Positions 33,831-45,745 of a DNA stretch of 64,000 nt are shown in pieces. The notes under the pieces were generated by a model. That model searched no databases. It worked only from the letters and a program-made list of their open reading frames with translations, and had not been told where the DNA came from. A program made the position numbers and the translations under genes. Origin of the DNA: Casuarius casuarius (lineage: Eukaryota > Chordata > Aves > Casuariiformes > Casuariidae); contig PTFA01000413.1 in assembly GCA_003342895.1 (NCBI GenBank), positions 409,304-473,303 of the forward strand, written 5' to 3'. Every line of letters starts with the position of its first letter. The stretch's first letter is position 1.

Positions 33831-36229
33831 TGCTGTCTTCAGAGAGAGGATTTTGGAAAGGGTGTCTGCGACTTTGGGATCCAACTCACGCTGGGCTGGA
33901 TGTGGAAAGTTCAGTAGGTGGTAGATGGTACTGGGAAACTGGAGGCAAAAATGTTGCTTTTTTGATAATTTGTCTTTAAAATAGTGTTTTACTCTGTTCG
34001 AAGTCAATATGTGCCTCAAAATAATTACTATAAATAAAAATCATGCTACTAGGATTTAGGAAGTTGGCCAAACTTCCTACATTTTGGCGCAGCTTGGCTT
34101 TGGTTGAGCTCAGAGTGCAGATCCCAGTGGGTTCCTGCTCGTTCCCCAAGCACCGTTCCCGTATCGCCAGTGTGATTTGCCCGTTTATTCCCCCTCCTCT
34201 TTCTGATGCAGAACATCAGAAGCATTCAAGGAGGCATTTTGGAGAGCATAAACAATTCTTAATTGAGAACAGGCCCAAATCAAGTGTCAGCTTGACTATC
34301 AAAGAATAAAAAATGAAAGAAGCTCTTTCATTAGAGCATTGTATTATAATTACTATGAAGAGCAAGTGGTCTAATGTGAGAAAGTTTTTAACATAGCAGT
34401 TATTTCCTTGGGAGCTGATAGGTTGGATGGATGATTACAGCTATGGCTTCTTCTTTGCTTTCCTTTTTACTTGATCTAATGAGGGTTCACTGGTTTTCAG
34501 TTGGACTTGAGGTGAACGTCTAATTCAGTTGCTGGTACACTCAGATTGGCTGCATTACTGCACTTGAGGCCTGTTGTTGAAAGCAAATTTCCTGTTTCCA
34601 GTTTAGAAGGCAGTTTTCTTGGTGATTTGAAGGAAAACGAAAGTGTTTTTGGACTGATGATTTGCAAAGCAAGGACCTGTTTGCTGGGTGACCCATTGCT
34701 ACCCAGCTCTAAGTACTTGCCACTTTGTTCTTTACATGAAGATAACCAGTTGTGGAAAGCGAGTACACGATTGCCATTCACTTCTGCAACTGGAAAAAAA
34801 AAAGGCTATGAAAATACATGTCGTTCTAAGAAAATGTTGAAAAAGGATGCGAGTTACTGTTGTTTAGTTCAAGCCTTTTCCTTCTAGCTAGGAGGCTGGT
34901 GGAGGTGGTGGAGGCTGGTAAACACACACATCTGCCACGGATTTTAGACTGTTTCTCATAACTGTCTTAGTTGTCTCCTCAGCCTAAACCTTAATGTCTT
35001 GACTTTTGTCTTAGTCTTGAGCTGGCTGGTGTGAACAGTAGGTGGGTACCACTAAAATATGGATCATAAGCATCCTTAATTCTGCTGCTATATCCTTGAC
35101 TGCAGTGAGCTTTCAAAAGGAACCAATTTGGCCCACAAAAGATGTGAACTGTCATGAAAACAAACCTCTTTCTCATCCATTTGAAATGTTTGTGGGAAAG
35201 AATACCCTAATTATTTTAGCAGATTGTGTAATTTGAGAGGCAATGCAGGTTTAAAAAATTTTTCTCCCTAACTTCCTATTTTCTTTGTTAAACAAAGAAA
35301 AACCTTGCCTTAGGCCCAGTGTGCTTATGAAGGGGAAAAATATCTGTCAAAATCTCCATTATTGCTCAGGCCTGTAAATAATGTTATTACTCTTGTATTT
35401 GTAATAGCAAAAGTGACTTTCTCCTGCTAAGAAAAATTCTTTTTGCAGAAAAATATCCTCTTCCCTGCAACTTTCCCAAGCCCAGCACAATGGATAAAAA
35501 AATCCAGCAGGGTATATGTTGAAGTTAATGCAGCAGAGCTAAGGGCCGTGTGTATGTAAGGGCCAGGCACTGGGTGAGCATTGCAGCGGTGTGTCTGAGC
35601 AGTGCATGTCTTGGACTCAGGAGGCAGCAGACAGGTCTTTAAGCCGGCTTAGCTTCCTCTCCCTTGGACTGCTTTGGGAATCAGTGCGGCCACATAAGCA
35701 GCCCTCGCAGGATGCCGGTCAAACCTACCACAGCCCACCCCGGCGTCCCGTGAACGGGGGCCCTAACCTGGCCCGGCAGTGCTGCAAACTGCAGATGGCC
35801 CCAGCAAAGGTCCCCTGTTCCAGCACTTGCTGCAAGCAGCCAGACGATTGCTTGCATCAACCAGCAAAGATCTGGCCCCTTCGTATTTCCGCTGCAGCGA
35901 GCTGCGGTGAGTCAGGCTTGGGTGGAGAGGGGAGATCCTCCACCCAGATTGCCAGCTCAAGCTTGCCACTGGGTTATCTCGTGGTCTTAGGCAATGTATT
36001 AAGTTCTGCCTCTGGGAGACCTCAGGGTTAAACTGTTAAAGCAGAAGTGCAACATGCCACAATCTTCTATTAAGGGCTGACTGCTACCTGTTGAAGTTAT
36101 ATATGTGCTAGGACCCGTGAGAAACACCCGTTGTCTCTGTACAGTAACTGGGGTGTTTCACGTTTGATAAGCAGAAAGGCATGGCAAAACAGTCACCAAC
36201 AGTGCTGAGTACAGGAATATTCTTGCTGC
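33831..36229. other. Unique non-coding sequence
   Basis: No gene or transposon recognised. The 146-codon plus frame at 35591-36031 has no known domain. The G-rich repeat at 34891 is listed separately. Confidence 0.5.
34891..34919. repeat. G-rich GGT/GGA repeat
   Basis: GGAGGCTGGT occurs twice around GGAGGTGGT, giving about nine GG pairs in 29 bp. A two-layer G-quadruplex is conceivable on the plus strand. Confidence 0.7.
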
Positions 36230-36370
36230 GCTCGGTGGGGCCATTCATATGCATAAGTAATGGCAAGTTTCAAGTCTACTTGTATATGTAAAAGCCGACA
36301 TTTATGCACCATTGAATTTGCATAGTGCTGTCCACAAATGTCCAAGCAATGCCACATTTTAAGGCTTATG
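36230..36370. promoter_or_regulatory. Candidate regulatory block with an octamer word
   Basis: Repeat-free sequence with CATATGCATAAGTAATGG and a perfect POU octamer ATTTGCAT at 36316-36323. The octamer is a known OCT/POU recognition word, but one 8-mer is expected often in 64 kb. Confidence 0.2.
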
Positions 36371-37069
36371 GAGCATTCTTAGCATTTTTCCCTTGCACGT
36401 GATGGTTCTGAGGCAGATTCTTGTCTGCTGGGGTAATCTAGGCTGCAGGTCCTTGGCAATGACATCTTTCTCTCAAATGAATATGCCTGGAGTTCCAAAA
36501 CTGGTTGCTGGTACCTTCAAAGGAAGATAAATCAGTACCTCCTCTGGCTGGCACGGCTTCTGTGCTTCTCTTTCGCAGCAGAAAGGACAGTGATTTCTGG
36601 CTTTGCCCTTGCCTAGGGGTGAGTCGTCCTTTATTACAGTTACCCTATGGGCACAGGAAGTGATAATATGTAAGAAATCATTTTGCAACCCTATTTCTAC
36701 TAATCATTGCCACTCCTACCGTAATAACAGACAGATTCATGTTTCTGTTATTTTTCTGCTACAGTTTGCATGTGTTTTCCATTTAATTACAGTATATGAA
36801 TTTCAGCACTCTCATTTTTTCCCTGCTCACATTCAAAGTTGAATTTGATATCTGTGATATATAGATAGGCCTGTGGTAAATCATTTGATGCGCTTTACAC
36901 TCTTAGGTCTGAGTCTCTGCAAATCTGTTAAGTGCTCTGAATATTTTCCAGTTTTGTTCGTGATGCAGTAGTATCTGGTGTACTACTGTAGTATCCGCGC
37001 AGGACAGACGACTGGCTTGAATATTTACGGAACTTTGCTTAACAGCAATAACAATGTCGAAAACAATCA
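36371..37069. other. Unique non-coding sequence
   Basis: No gene or repeat recognised. Confidence 0.5.
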
Positions 37070-37230
37070 CAACGCTTTGTAGTTTTCGGAGAACTCTGCA
37101 CCCTTTTATCTCGAAACAGCTTACAAAGGACTTCACAGCGAGAGAAAACTGAGGTGTGATGTTATGAAATGACCTGCTTAGTGCCAACCGGGCTATGACA
37201 GTACTGAAACAGTAGTCAGATTTTTGTGAC
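37070..37230 (-). repeat. L2/MIR-like tail fragment
   Basis: ACGCTTTGTAGTTTTCGGAG, AACAGCTTACAAAGGACTTC, GAGAGAAAACTGAGGTGTGA and GAAATGACCTGCTTAGTGCC follow the antisense L2/MIR-type sequence. That sequence reads 'GCGCTTTGTA ... CTTTACAAAGG ... GGGAAACTGAGGC ... GAAGTGACTTGCCCAAGGTC'. The order of four blocks makes chance unlikely although each block is diverged. Confidence 0.55.
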
Positions 37231-38654
37231 TGGTCTGCTCAATGGGAAGCATGTCTCAGTGATTTATGCTTGAAGAACTTGCGGTGTGCTACTTGCAGGA
37301 TTCTTGCTTTATCAACATGTATTACCACGTTCGAACTGAGCACGAGGTAAAAGTTGAGAAAGGAGATTTCAGTTCAAATTTTACATGAAAGAAAACAGCT
37401 AAAACAGAGAGGAACAGGACTTTCTGAGAGCCTTTATTAAATGTTTGTTCCCACTATATTTTAAATTGAATTATAGGAGACCCTGTTAATAGTGGATACT
37501 GCCTCCTTCTGTAACTTTCATTGTTTCAGGACAGAAAGACTTGAATTATGCTCCCATTTACCAAAAAGAAAAATCCAGGGTAAGAACAGTGGTTTGATGG
37601 ACATGCTTTGGATTTACACCTGAAAGCAGAGCTGTCCCCTGTGGGTGCAGCAGCATCCCAGGAGCTGCTCCTGGGCAGGGTTCAAGCCTTGCTCTTTCCG
37701 AGGGCAGTGTCTGATAGTGCTGACTTCTCCAGATCGATCCACCAAGTAAATGACACGTGTTTTTAAAAACGGGGTGAATGCACATGGAATACTTCGTTTG
37801 CACAGTTGCCCACAAAGGTTTTGAAGGCTTGATGTATTCTATTGAGTAAATAACTATAAATATAGCAGACTATTAAAAAATCTTTAAATATGCATTATGC
37901 TATTAAACTATAATGCTTGGAAAGAGCTGTGGTGTTTGGGAAAAATGATACATGTTTTTAACAACTGTCCAAATACATATTTACACATACTTTAAGATAT
38001 ATACAAAGCTATCTCCATGGCAACTCTTGGGCCCCAAAAAGCTTTATTAAGCATTCCTTGAGTCGTATTCTTAGTAGCTTAATCACCACAAATAGACTGG
38101 AGGCAGCTAAACACGGAGACATTTCATTCCATGGGGGCAGGAATAAGAGCACGTGTTTGAACCTAGAGGTTAGGACCTGTGAAGTCACCTGTACCTTACT
38201 TTTCCCACCTCCCTCGGCAGTAAATGGCAAGGCATGGATGCGGGATTTGCTGATGTATGGAGCAGGCCTGTCTGGTGAGAGGACAAAGGTTTGTCGATTG
38301 TACAGGCTTTTTGTAGCTGGTTGTTCAACCAGGTGAAATGAAAAAGTGTCGTTGCTTTGGCTGAGAAGTGCCCTAGGTCGGTTTCAGCTGGAATTTGCAG
38401 TAAGGCTAGTATCACCAAAGCCTTTTGGGGTTTTTTTTTTTGTGTCTTTTTATTTCTTTTGCACGTAAGTAGTCTGTGACCTGCAAATATTCGGGTTTTT
38501 TAGGAACTTAGAATGTTCCGACTTCCCCAGCCTCAGCATGTTACAGGCCCTCAGACTCCCAATTCCTGGTGAATCCACAGGGACCAGGATCTGCAGCCTT
38601 CTTCTGGCTTCATTGTTTAACATGGGCATAGGATGTTACTTGGAAGACTGACTT
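37231..38654. other. Unique non-coding sequence
   Basis: No gene recognised. The AT-rich part at 37840-38010 (TATAAATATAG, AATATGCATTATGC) is low in complexity but not a clean repeat. Confidence 0.5.
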
Positions 38655-38735
38655 TCTTCAGATAAGAAACTTCAGAGCAGGGACCTTGCTCTCCTGCTTG
38701 CCTGTGATGTTATCGAGCCGTAATCCTTGTTAAGT
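38655..38735 (-). repeat. Possible old interspersed repeat (relative of 3800-3925)
   Basis: CTTCAGAGCAGGGACCTTGC followed by TCTCCTGCTTGCCTGTGATG resembles 'GCTCTTCGGGGCAGGGACCTTGTCTTTCTGTTTGTCTGTAAAGCGCC', the same reptile/bird repeat as at 3800. The right end is lost. Confidence 0.4.
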
Positions 38736-38854
38736 AAGGATTAATGTTCGAACATGATCAGGCTGGTGAAATATCTCTTTTGCTGCAGAGAGGATCTGGC
38801 AGAGTCTCCCTCTGATGCCTTTAGAAGATTTTGTCGACCTTATTTAGATGATCT

Positions 38855-39110
38855 GGTTTACCTGCGAGTGGGGCAGGGGGGTTGCGTGGAGGATCGTCGG
38901 CGTCTCCTGCCCCCGCTGAGGCTCCTGAGACTCGGTCTGGGGCTGAGCTCTCCCCTGCGCCTGCGAATAATGCCCTACAAAAGCATCTTTTAGTTGTAAA
39001 GCTCTGGAAGCGAGTTCGCTGTACGAGCTAGAAGCGTGTTTTGGATTTCACCAGCTCGTCCCCGCTGTGTGCTAGAGAGCCCTGGCGTTGGGAAGACGGG
39101 GTAGCTTGTC
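38855..39110. other. Mild GC/CpG-rich patch
   Basis: GATCGTCGGCGTCTCCTGCC and neighbouring sequence give raised CpG over about 250 bp. No exon, promoter motif or known repeat is recognised. Confidence 0.4.
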
Positions 39111-40349
39111 GAAAGCAATCCTCTTAGTGCTCCCGCAAGAGGGGCTGTATTTTAAACACTGCAAGTCAACCTGTTGTCCTCCTCTCCTGGGCAAGTGGTC
39201 AGGCCCCATGGGGCAAAGGTAGTAGAGTCCTGTAATATCTCAAAAGCCTCTTTACAAGCAGCCCCGTTCACCTTTGGGTTCTGCTGATCGTTTGCTATTT
39301 CCCATCTCCTTGCAAAACTTTCTAGTACTCTGGCAGTCTGACTCCTCTGTCTGCCTGTGGGGAATGAACAGGGCCCTTAAGGACTCCTTTATTTTTGGAC
39401 ACTTGTCAATTTTACCAATTAAAAGAACGTCTTTGGATAGTTATCAGAAGCTGGAGCTGAAAACGTTTGCAATTACTGATGACATAGCTGTTTCTATTTG
39501 CTGCTCTCTTTTTTAATTCCAAAAAGTGATATTTTTTTTGGCAATAGATATGAGAAAATATGTCGCTGTGTATAATTACAAAATGCTGTTCATTTCTGTC
39601 TTGTAGCTGTGGGGGGTTAGTTGCTACAATACATTTGGTTCATTCCTGGCTCACTCAACAGCATGACACATTCAAGTATATTATTAATTATCATGTTAAT
39701 ATTCATTACCATGTTAATTTCCATGGGATCATATAATTCTGCATGCCTCCAAGTTGATGTTCAAGTGTCTATGCAGGTGTGAGAAAACCCCTGAATGGAG
39801 TCCTAGGACTCTCTACTCAGCTTTAAATAAAATCAGGTTCTGTACCTTCTCCTTGAGGAGATACGTTTTTTTGAACAGACTTTAACCCCGTCGTGATACT
39901 TTCTACAAAACAGGGTTGATCCCTGTGAGTGGGGTTTGCACAGAGCTGCCTCAAATGTTCCTTGTGCTTTCAACCAAAGTCTAAGTACAAATTTGCAGCA
40001 CTAGCTTTACTTTGATTTCCTGGGTTGCGTCTGACATCTCAACAGGGCAGTCTGACTGCTCAGTGCACTGAAGAAACTGTATAGTATTGCTGGTGGTGCT
40101 GGCTTGATATCTACCAAATATATGGATAAGGGCTCTGCAAGAACCTGTGAATTTTTCAGTAGATGGCAGATTGTTTTGCAAGAGAAAATTCTACTGGAAA
40201 CAACTTTGAAACAGCAAATTTCTGGAATAAGAGGTGAACCTAAATTTAAATGCTTCTTTCCTAAAGATTTAAAAGAATTTGTGATACAAATATGGGCTGC
40301 ATAACATTGCAAATATCTTGAGTTTAACCTCCTGTAAGCACTGATCATC
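39111..40349. other. Unique non-coding sequence
   Basis: No gene recognised. An 18-bp duplication at 39687 is listed separately. Confidence 0.5.
39687..39722. repeat. 18-bp tandem duplication
   Basis: ATTATCATGTTAATATTC is followed by ATTACCATGTTAATTTCC, with 16 of 18 bases shared. Each copy carries CATGTTAAT, so any factor reading that word would find two sites spaced 18 bp apart. Confidence 0.8.
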
Positions 40350-40415
40350 CTTATCTGAAGCCTACTGAAAACAGTGGAAATGTTTCATCATTGCTGAATG
40401 TGTATCAGTCTTCTA
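40350..40415. mobile_element. Possible palindromic MITE-like fragment
   Basis: GCCTACTGAAAACAGTGGAA, ATGTTTCATCATTGCTGAAT and GTGTATCAG follow the palindromic repeat 'CCAAAGCCTATTGAAGTCAATGGAAAGACTTCCATTGACTTC ... GGATCAG' in diverged form. Confidence 0.4.
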
Positions 40416-42145
40416 ATGTGTGTGTGGATATTAAAGAGAAAGGCTACCAGACAACTCAAAGTCCTCCACTTCTGAAAACACCTTTGGTTCTGAGGAGCTG
40501 CGTCTCAGGTAGCTTGCAGGTTGCTGGGCTCTTTTTTTTAATCTTTTTTCTAAGATTTAAAAGGTTTTGAATATATTCCTTGTCCAGTTTTGTTTGTCTT
40601 ACCTTAGAGAACATATAGTGTCAAGGGAAGAGAGAGCGATGGCTTTAGATTTGTGCCTCAATTGGTGGGTTGTCACTTGTGAGCAGGTATAAGGGTGATA
40701 TCATGAAACTACGGTGGGGTCCCAGAGTTGAATGTTTTATTGTAGTGAAAAGAATACCTCACTGCCAAACTCCCTGCACAGCAGTATATTTCAAGGTCAG
40801 GTATGCTCTGTGATCTTAAAACACACATGCAAATAAATTGTATGGGCTTAGCTCTGTTGTCACTGACATTTTTCCCGAAGTAAATGTCTGTGAAGACGAT
40901 TCCACTGGATAAGAAACCATGCACCTGAGAAGACTTAGAAGTACTGTTCTCAGCTAGGATTTAGTAGATTTGGTTCTAGATGGCAGCATAATCCTTCTCA
41001 AAACCAGAGTCATGTGGGGTACACCTATCCTGTGCAGTCTCAGAGCTAGCTGAGGTGCTTCTAGGTAGGCTGGCTCCATAAGCAGCACGGCTGCATCAGC
41101 CGGTTGAGAAAGCAGAGCTAGTAATGCAGGGACACTGCTACACCGGCAGGTCCATACTGCTCATGGGGTGTGAGCTGGGGTCCCTGCAAGGCTGTGCACA
41201 CAGATCTGCTTGTTCAGAGACAGCTTACTCATTTCTGCAGAAGTTGCATCTTTTTCTATGCCTCACTCAGTTCCCCTTAGTAGAGTAGGACTCTTTTGCC
41301 CTATGTCTTTCTGTCTACTAATAGCATAAGCAGTTTCGGGCACATATGAACTCTTGCCAAGCATTAGTATATTGCCTACCACAGAAAGCTCTGCTCTTAT
41401 ATGCTACACCATCATACTGCTGCAATAATAATAATAATAATAATAGTCATTTGGTCAACAAGTTGCATTCAGAAGTCTAGGGCTTATTTTAGGGTGATCA
41501 GACCTATTTGAACACAGCCATTTAGAAGTGTGAGATCTAAATTAGTACATTGGTAATACCATGTTAAGGATATTTTGAACTTCTTTTTAAGCAAAAATTA
41601 ACATTTTATCAGATAATAGTAAGGGGAAGAAAATAGCTGGGGGCCCACCATGGTATGTCAGAGATTTATGCAACTGCGTTTAGAACTGATGATAGAATAA
41701 TTGTTTTCCATCAAGCAAACCAAAGAAGAATCCATAATAAAATTTTACAAGTTAGCTGCCACCAAGAATAAACTCAAGAGCACTATATGAAATGAATTGG
41801 GTGTTTTAACTGAATCTTCTCTCAGGACAATAACTCTAATGTAGAGCCAAGGTCTGAGGAGGTCACCTGCAGAAAACCCTCTTGGGGCATTTCAGAGGAG
41901 AAAGGAAATATTCTTCTCCCTGTCAGGTTCACTTCATGTCCTAATATGTCTGAGGATGTGCATTGAAAACGCAATACACAGCCACCATTATGAATCAGGG
42001 TTTAGATAACAAGGGTCATTAAGAAATCTCTGAGGATGACAAACTTAACCCTGTATGAACTTCAGGCTCATACGCTGCTACTAATGCGAAGAATAAGTCA
42101 GGTTGATTGTAATTGTGGCTGAACTAAAATGTCACTTACCATTAG
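40416..42145. other. Unique non-coding sequence
   Basis: No gene or transposon recognised, apart from the AAT microsatellite at 41424. Confidence 0.5.
41424..41444. repeat. (AAT)7 microsatellite
   Basis: Seven uninterrupted AAT units. Confidence 0.95.
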
Positions 42146-42173
42146 AATCAATTCTGTGTTTATAGAATTGATT
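42146..42173. repeat. Perfect 10-bp inverted repeat, 8-nt loop
   Basis: AATCAATTCT (42146-42155) pairs perfectly with AGAATTGATT (42164-42173) around GTGTTTAT. The arms contain ATCAATTC/GAATTGAT. No bacterial-style terminator role is implied in this DNA. It may be chance or a paired binding site. Confidence 0.85.
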
Positions 42174-45100
42174 ACAGTATTTCTCAAAAAATGTGTGTGA
42201 ACGATCATAACTGGCATCTACTGAACATAATTTATAGTGATCTGATCTTTTCCAGTACAATATGTTAGAACATCTGGGTTCCCTATTAATGAAATATTTG
42301 CCATATCTAAGATTCTGTGCATGTGTGAGTGGGGTGCGGTAGTTCAGTGCAGGATCAGAAAGTAAAACATGTATTGAGAAATCTCTACATGTGTCAACAC
42401 AAGTACACTTCTGACTCCACTGCTTCTGTTAAGGCCCTTTGGGTAAAGCAGAGTGCACCGTGACTCTTCCCGAGTACAAAGGATGAGGTGTGCTTTCCAA
42501 AGAACGTGCAGTACTCTTGGGTATGAATAATCCTAGATTTTGCTGTGTTTTCAGTACACTGCTGGATGCACTAGGCGAGCTGCTCAGAGGATATTCTCCC
42601 GCATTAGCTGTGTCCAAGATAAAGTGTAGAAGGCTTGACATTACCCTGTTGATGACAGTGTGAAAGACTCCTGACTTTTGAAGCTATGTAAATCCTTACC
42701 TGAGCATGTTCAGACCTTTATCACAATGGTCTGATTTAAATCCGGCCGTATCAAGCATAGAGACTGCTTTAACTCCCCTTACCTAAATCCCCGTGCTCCA
42801 TCCTACAGGCATGTCTTTGAGCCTTGAGCCTCAGCGCATGTAAATTTTTATAGCTCCATTAACTGGGATGCCATCAATTTGAACAATTACAAATTACAAT
42901 GATATTAAAATATCCAAGCAGCACTTGCCAGAAGTCAGCAAGGACAGGAATTATCACATTCCTTGCTCTTGAGTCATGCTGGGGCAGCTCGCTTGGTTCC
43001 TGTGCCTTGCTTCAGGGAGCGAGGTTGTCAAAGATCTGATTTCCATTTTTTCTTCCTTGAGCTCCTAAAAGTTGCTCGTACCAGTGAGGGAGCTTGGCTA
43101 AGAGTCGGGCTTTCAGTTTATTGTGTTTACTTAAGGGGATTTAGGTGCTTACAGAAAACACTGTGTAGGTAGACTAACTGCAAGGATTATGAGTGATTTT
43201 TTTGTTTTTTATCTCTGCTTCCAGCTCAGTTCAATTCAGTAAGGCTTTTGGGCTTGATAAATTGTGGAAGTCTTTTGTTCATAGTAAAAATGAGAGAGAT
43301 CCTTTGGGTATCTTTGATGAGCAAGAATGATAAAAGAAGCCTTCTTTACTTGGAAGCAGATTCAATTCTTTGTGCCCGTTTGTCAGTAGTGTCCATCTCT
43401 GCATCTGCGAGCCAGTGTCGGGGGTTGGATACACCAAAGCCCCTCCCTTCTCCTGGCATCGGGCAGAATTTTTTCTCAACTGATCTTTTTCTTAGAAGCC
43501 TTTTCTGATTTCAGATGATTGGATGAAGTGGCTTTGTGGCTTTTTTCTTTTCTCTTTACTTGGCTGCTGGACACAATTATATTCATTTTTACTGTGGTCC
43601 AGGCTGTAGGACCTAACTGAAGGCACTGAACGGCGTAGTGTCTTTGGGTTGTTAATAGATGCATAATCACAAGGGAGAAGCAAAATCCTAGTCCCTGGTG
43701 AGATGGGAATCTCTGTTTGGAGGACTTGTGGTCTTGCGATGAAACAGGCTCAGCCTAATTCTCCTTTCAGTATGATAAATCAGGAGTGATTTCCTTGGCC
43801 TAAAAAGGAGTTGCAAAGACAGAAAACTAGTGACAGGCGAATCATTGCCCTTCTCTCTTAAGAGCATGCAGTTGGTTCGATTCCTTTGCTTCTCCGGTGG
43901 TGGTGCATGTCGTGCACTCGGTCCCTGGGAAGGGGACGCCGTGAGGACATCAGCTAATGTGCCGCAAGTGCAGCTGCTTCGGCCTCGATGTCACTGTGCT
44001 TCGACTCACCTGTGCTGCCAAAGTATTTGTTCACCATTCTCCATTTGTAACTCAAATCTGTACCTGCATGCGTTTGCCGCTGAGATTTGTACAAGACAAT
44101 TTTATGCTTGAAAAGGGAGAATTACTTTACAGCTATATCTGTTGTCTGTGCGAGTGTATTGATGCTTGACATCCTAGCAAGAATCCCATTCACTCTGCGC
44201 CTCCGGTTCCCTTTGTCAGTAAGAAGCAGAACATGCACAGCTCTAAGTGTTGAAAATCAAATATTGATGTGATATATTAGCTTCTTTTTCCCCCTCAGTG
44301 TTCTAAATATGGCTCTACTTTGAAATTAAGTGCACTGCACAATATTCAGTCGCAGCACATTGCTGGCATACGGTTTATGAATTGTTAGTGTTTGGCAGCC
44401 TTTGGTTTTTAAATTCCTACTGATCACAAGTAGCTGGCACTAATCAGCTCCAATAGAGTTATGGTATTGTGCACCTTCTTAAATGGCTGGAGTGTAGATA
44501 TATATCTAAACCCCCCATATGTAATAGCTGCATGCCAGAAACACTTTACTCCGAGCATGGTTTTTATTTTACTTTTCACATCTCTCACATTTTACATCTG
44601 GTTCAACAGTTCTGAAGGAAACTACATCTGATGTGATAGCAGGAGATCTATATCACACATCTCAAAACCTGCCAGAAATGCAATTTAAATATAGTTTTGG
44701 ACAGAGTAAAAAAGCATTATTGGTATCAGATGTCTGGGCACCGAAAAGCTGAGCTGTGTCTTTGCTTGATTTTTTGTACAGAAGGAAATCATAAGGTGAA
44801 ATCCTGGTTCTGCTGAGACTGGTGAGAGCTTTGTTGTTGATATCAGTCATTAACAGTTCCACCTTGTGGCTGTAAAGTAACTATCGAATTTGAGCGGAAC
44901 TGTGTAGCCTGAGTGGCAAAGATCAGAGAAGAGGGCAGACCTAGATATAGCCTTTTGCAGAGATCAGCAGTGTTTGGACTGGTTTTTCAGTTTGGCAACT
45001 ATCACCTGTAGAGTGTTGCAGACTTCAGAGAGAGATCTTTATTAGTACTTGGATCCACCAAAAGTTGGGGCAGGGAAAGCCTGTTCTGGTGTATGTCACT

Positions 45101-45630
45101 CTAATGCAGTTTATTTTCGTGGTGCCATGTCATTCGGTGTAGATTTGTCCAAAGTTTCAAATAAGGTAGTTGAGCTCTGCAGGAGTTTTATGCCTTGATC
45201 CTCTGAGAGTGCGTGTACTGGTGGAACTGACCTTCTGAATTTTGTGGGAGTCATTCGCGAATCATGGATGGGAAACTAGACCTGCTAGCTGGGTCCATCA
45301 TAAATTAGCACCTCCTATGCATGTCACCTACACCTGACAGTGCTTTTAGTTGTTTCGAAATAAGAAAGTCTGCTCTTTCAAGAAGGACTGACTTTCAGAG
45401 TGTGGGTGCTTGGAGTTTGCTGAAAATCTAATTTCACTGAACCAGGACACTCAAAACTGCTAATAACTTCTGTCAGCCAAAGGCTAGGGAATATATTCAC
45501 CACTTCTGTGTCAATGATATGCCAAAAAGCCAATGAATGTGGCCCAAACTACTTTCCTTCTTGTGCTAGGTAGGTAAGAAGTCTCACTGTGCAGAATCTG
45601 AGACTGTTTGAACAGACAAACCAAGATTCA
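42174..45630. other. Unique non-coding sequence
   Basis: No gene or recognisable transposon. Open frames stay below 95 codons. Confidence 0.5.
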
Positions 45631-45745
45631 CTTTATTATTGTGACTATCATAACTGTATTTATTTTATCACTCCTGAGCCCGAATTAAGGACCAGGACCC
45701 CAGCATGATAGATTCTGTAAAAAGACAAATTTCAGCTCTTCTTTT
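45631..45745 (+). repeat. Old interspersed repeat (reptile/bird MIR-like tail family)
   Basis: CTTTATTATTGTGACTATCA, ACTCCTGAGCCCGAATTAAG, GACCAGGACCCCAGCATGAT and GATTCTGTAAAAAGACAAAT follow the repeat 'TTATTATTTGTATTA ... CTAGGAGCCCCAGTCATGGACCAGGACCCCATTGTGCTAGGCGCTGTACAAACACAGAACAAAAAGACAG'. The GGACCAGGACCCCA block is exact. It is a relative, in opposite orientation, of 3800-3925. Confidence 0.6.
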
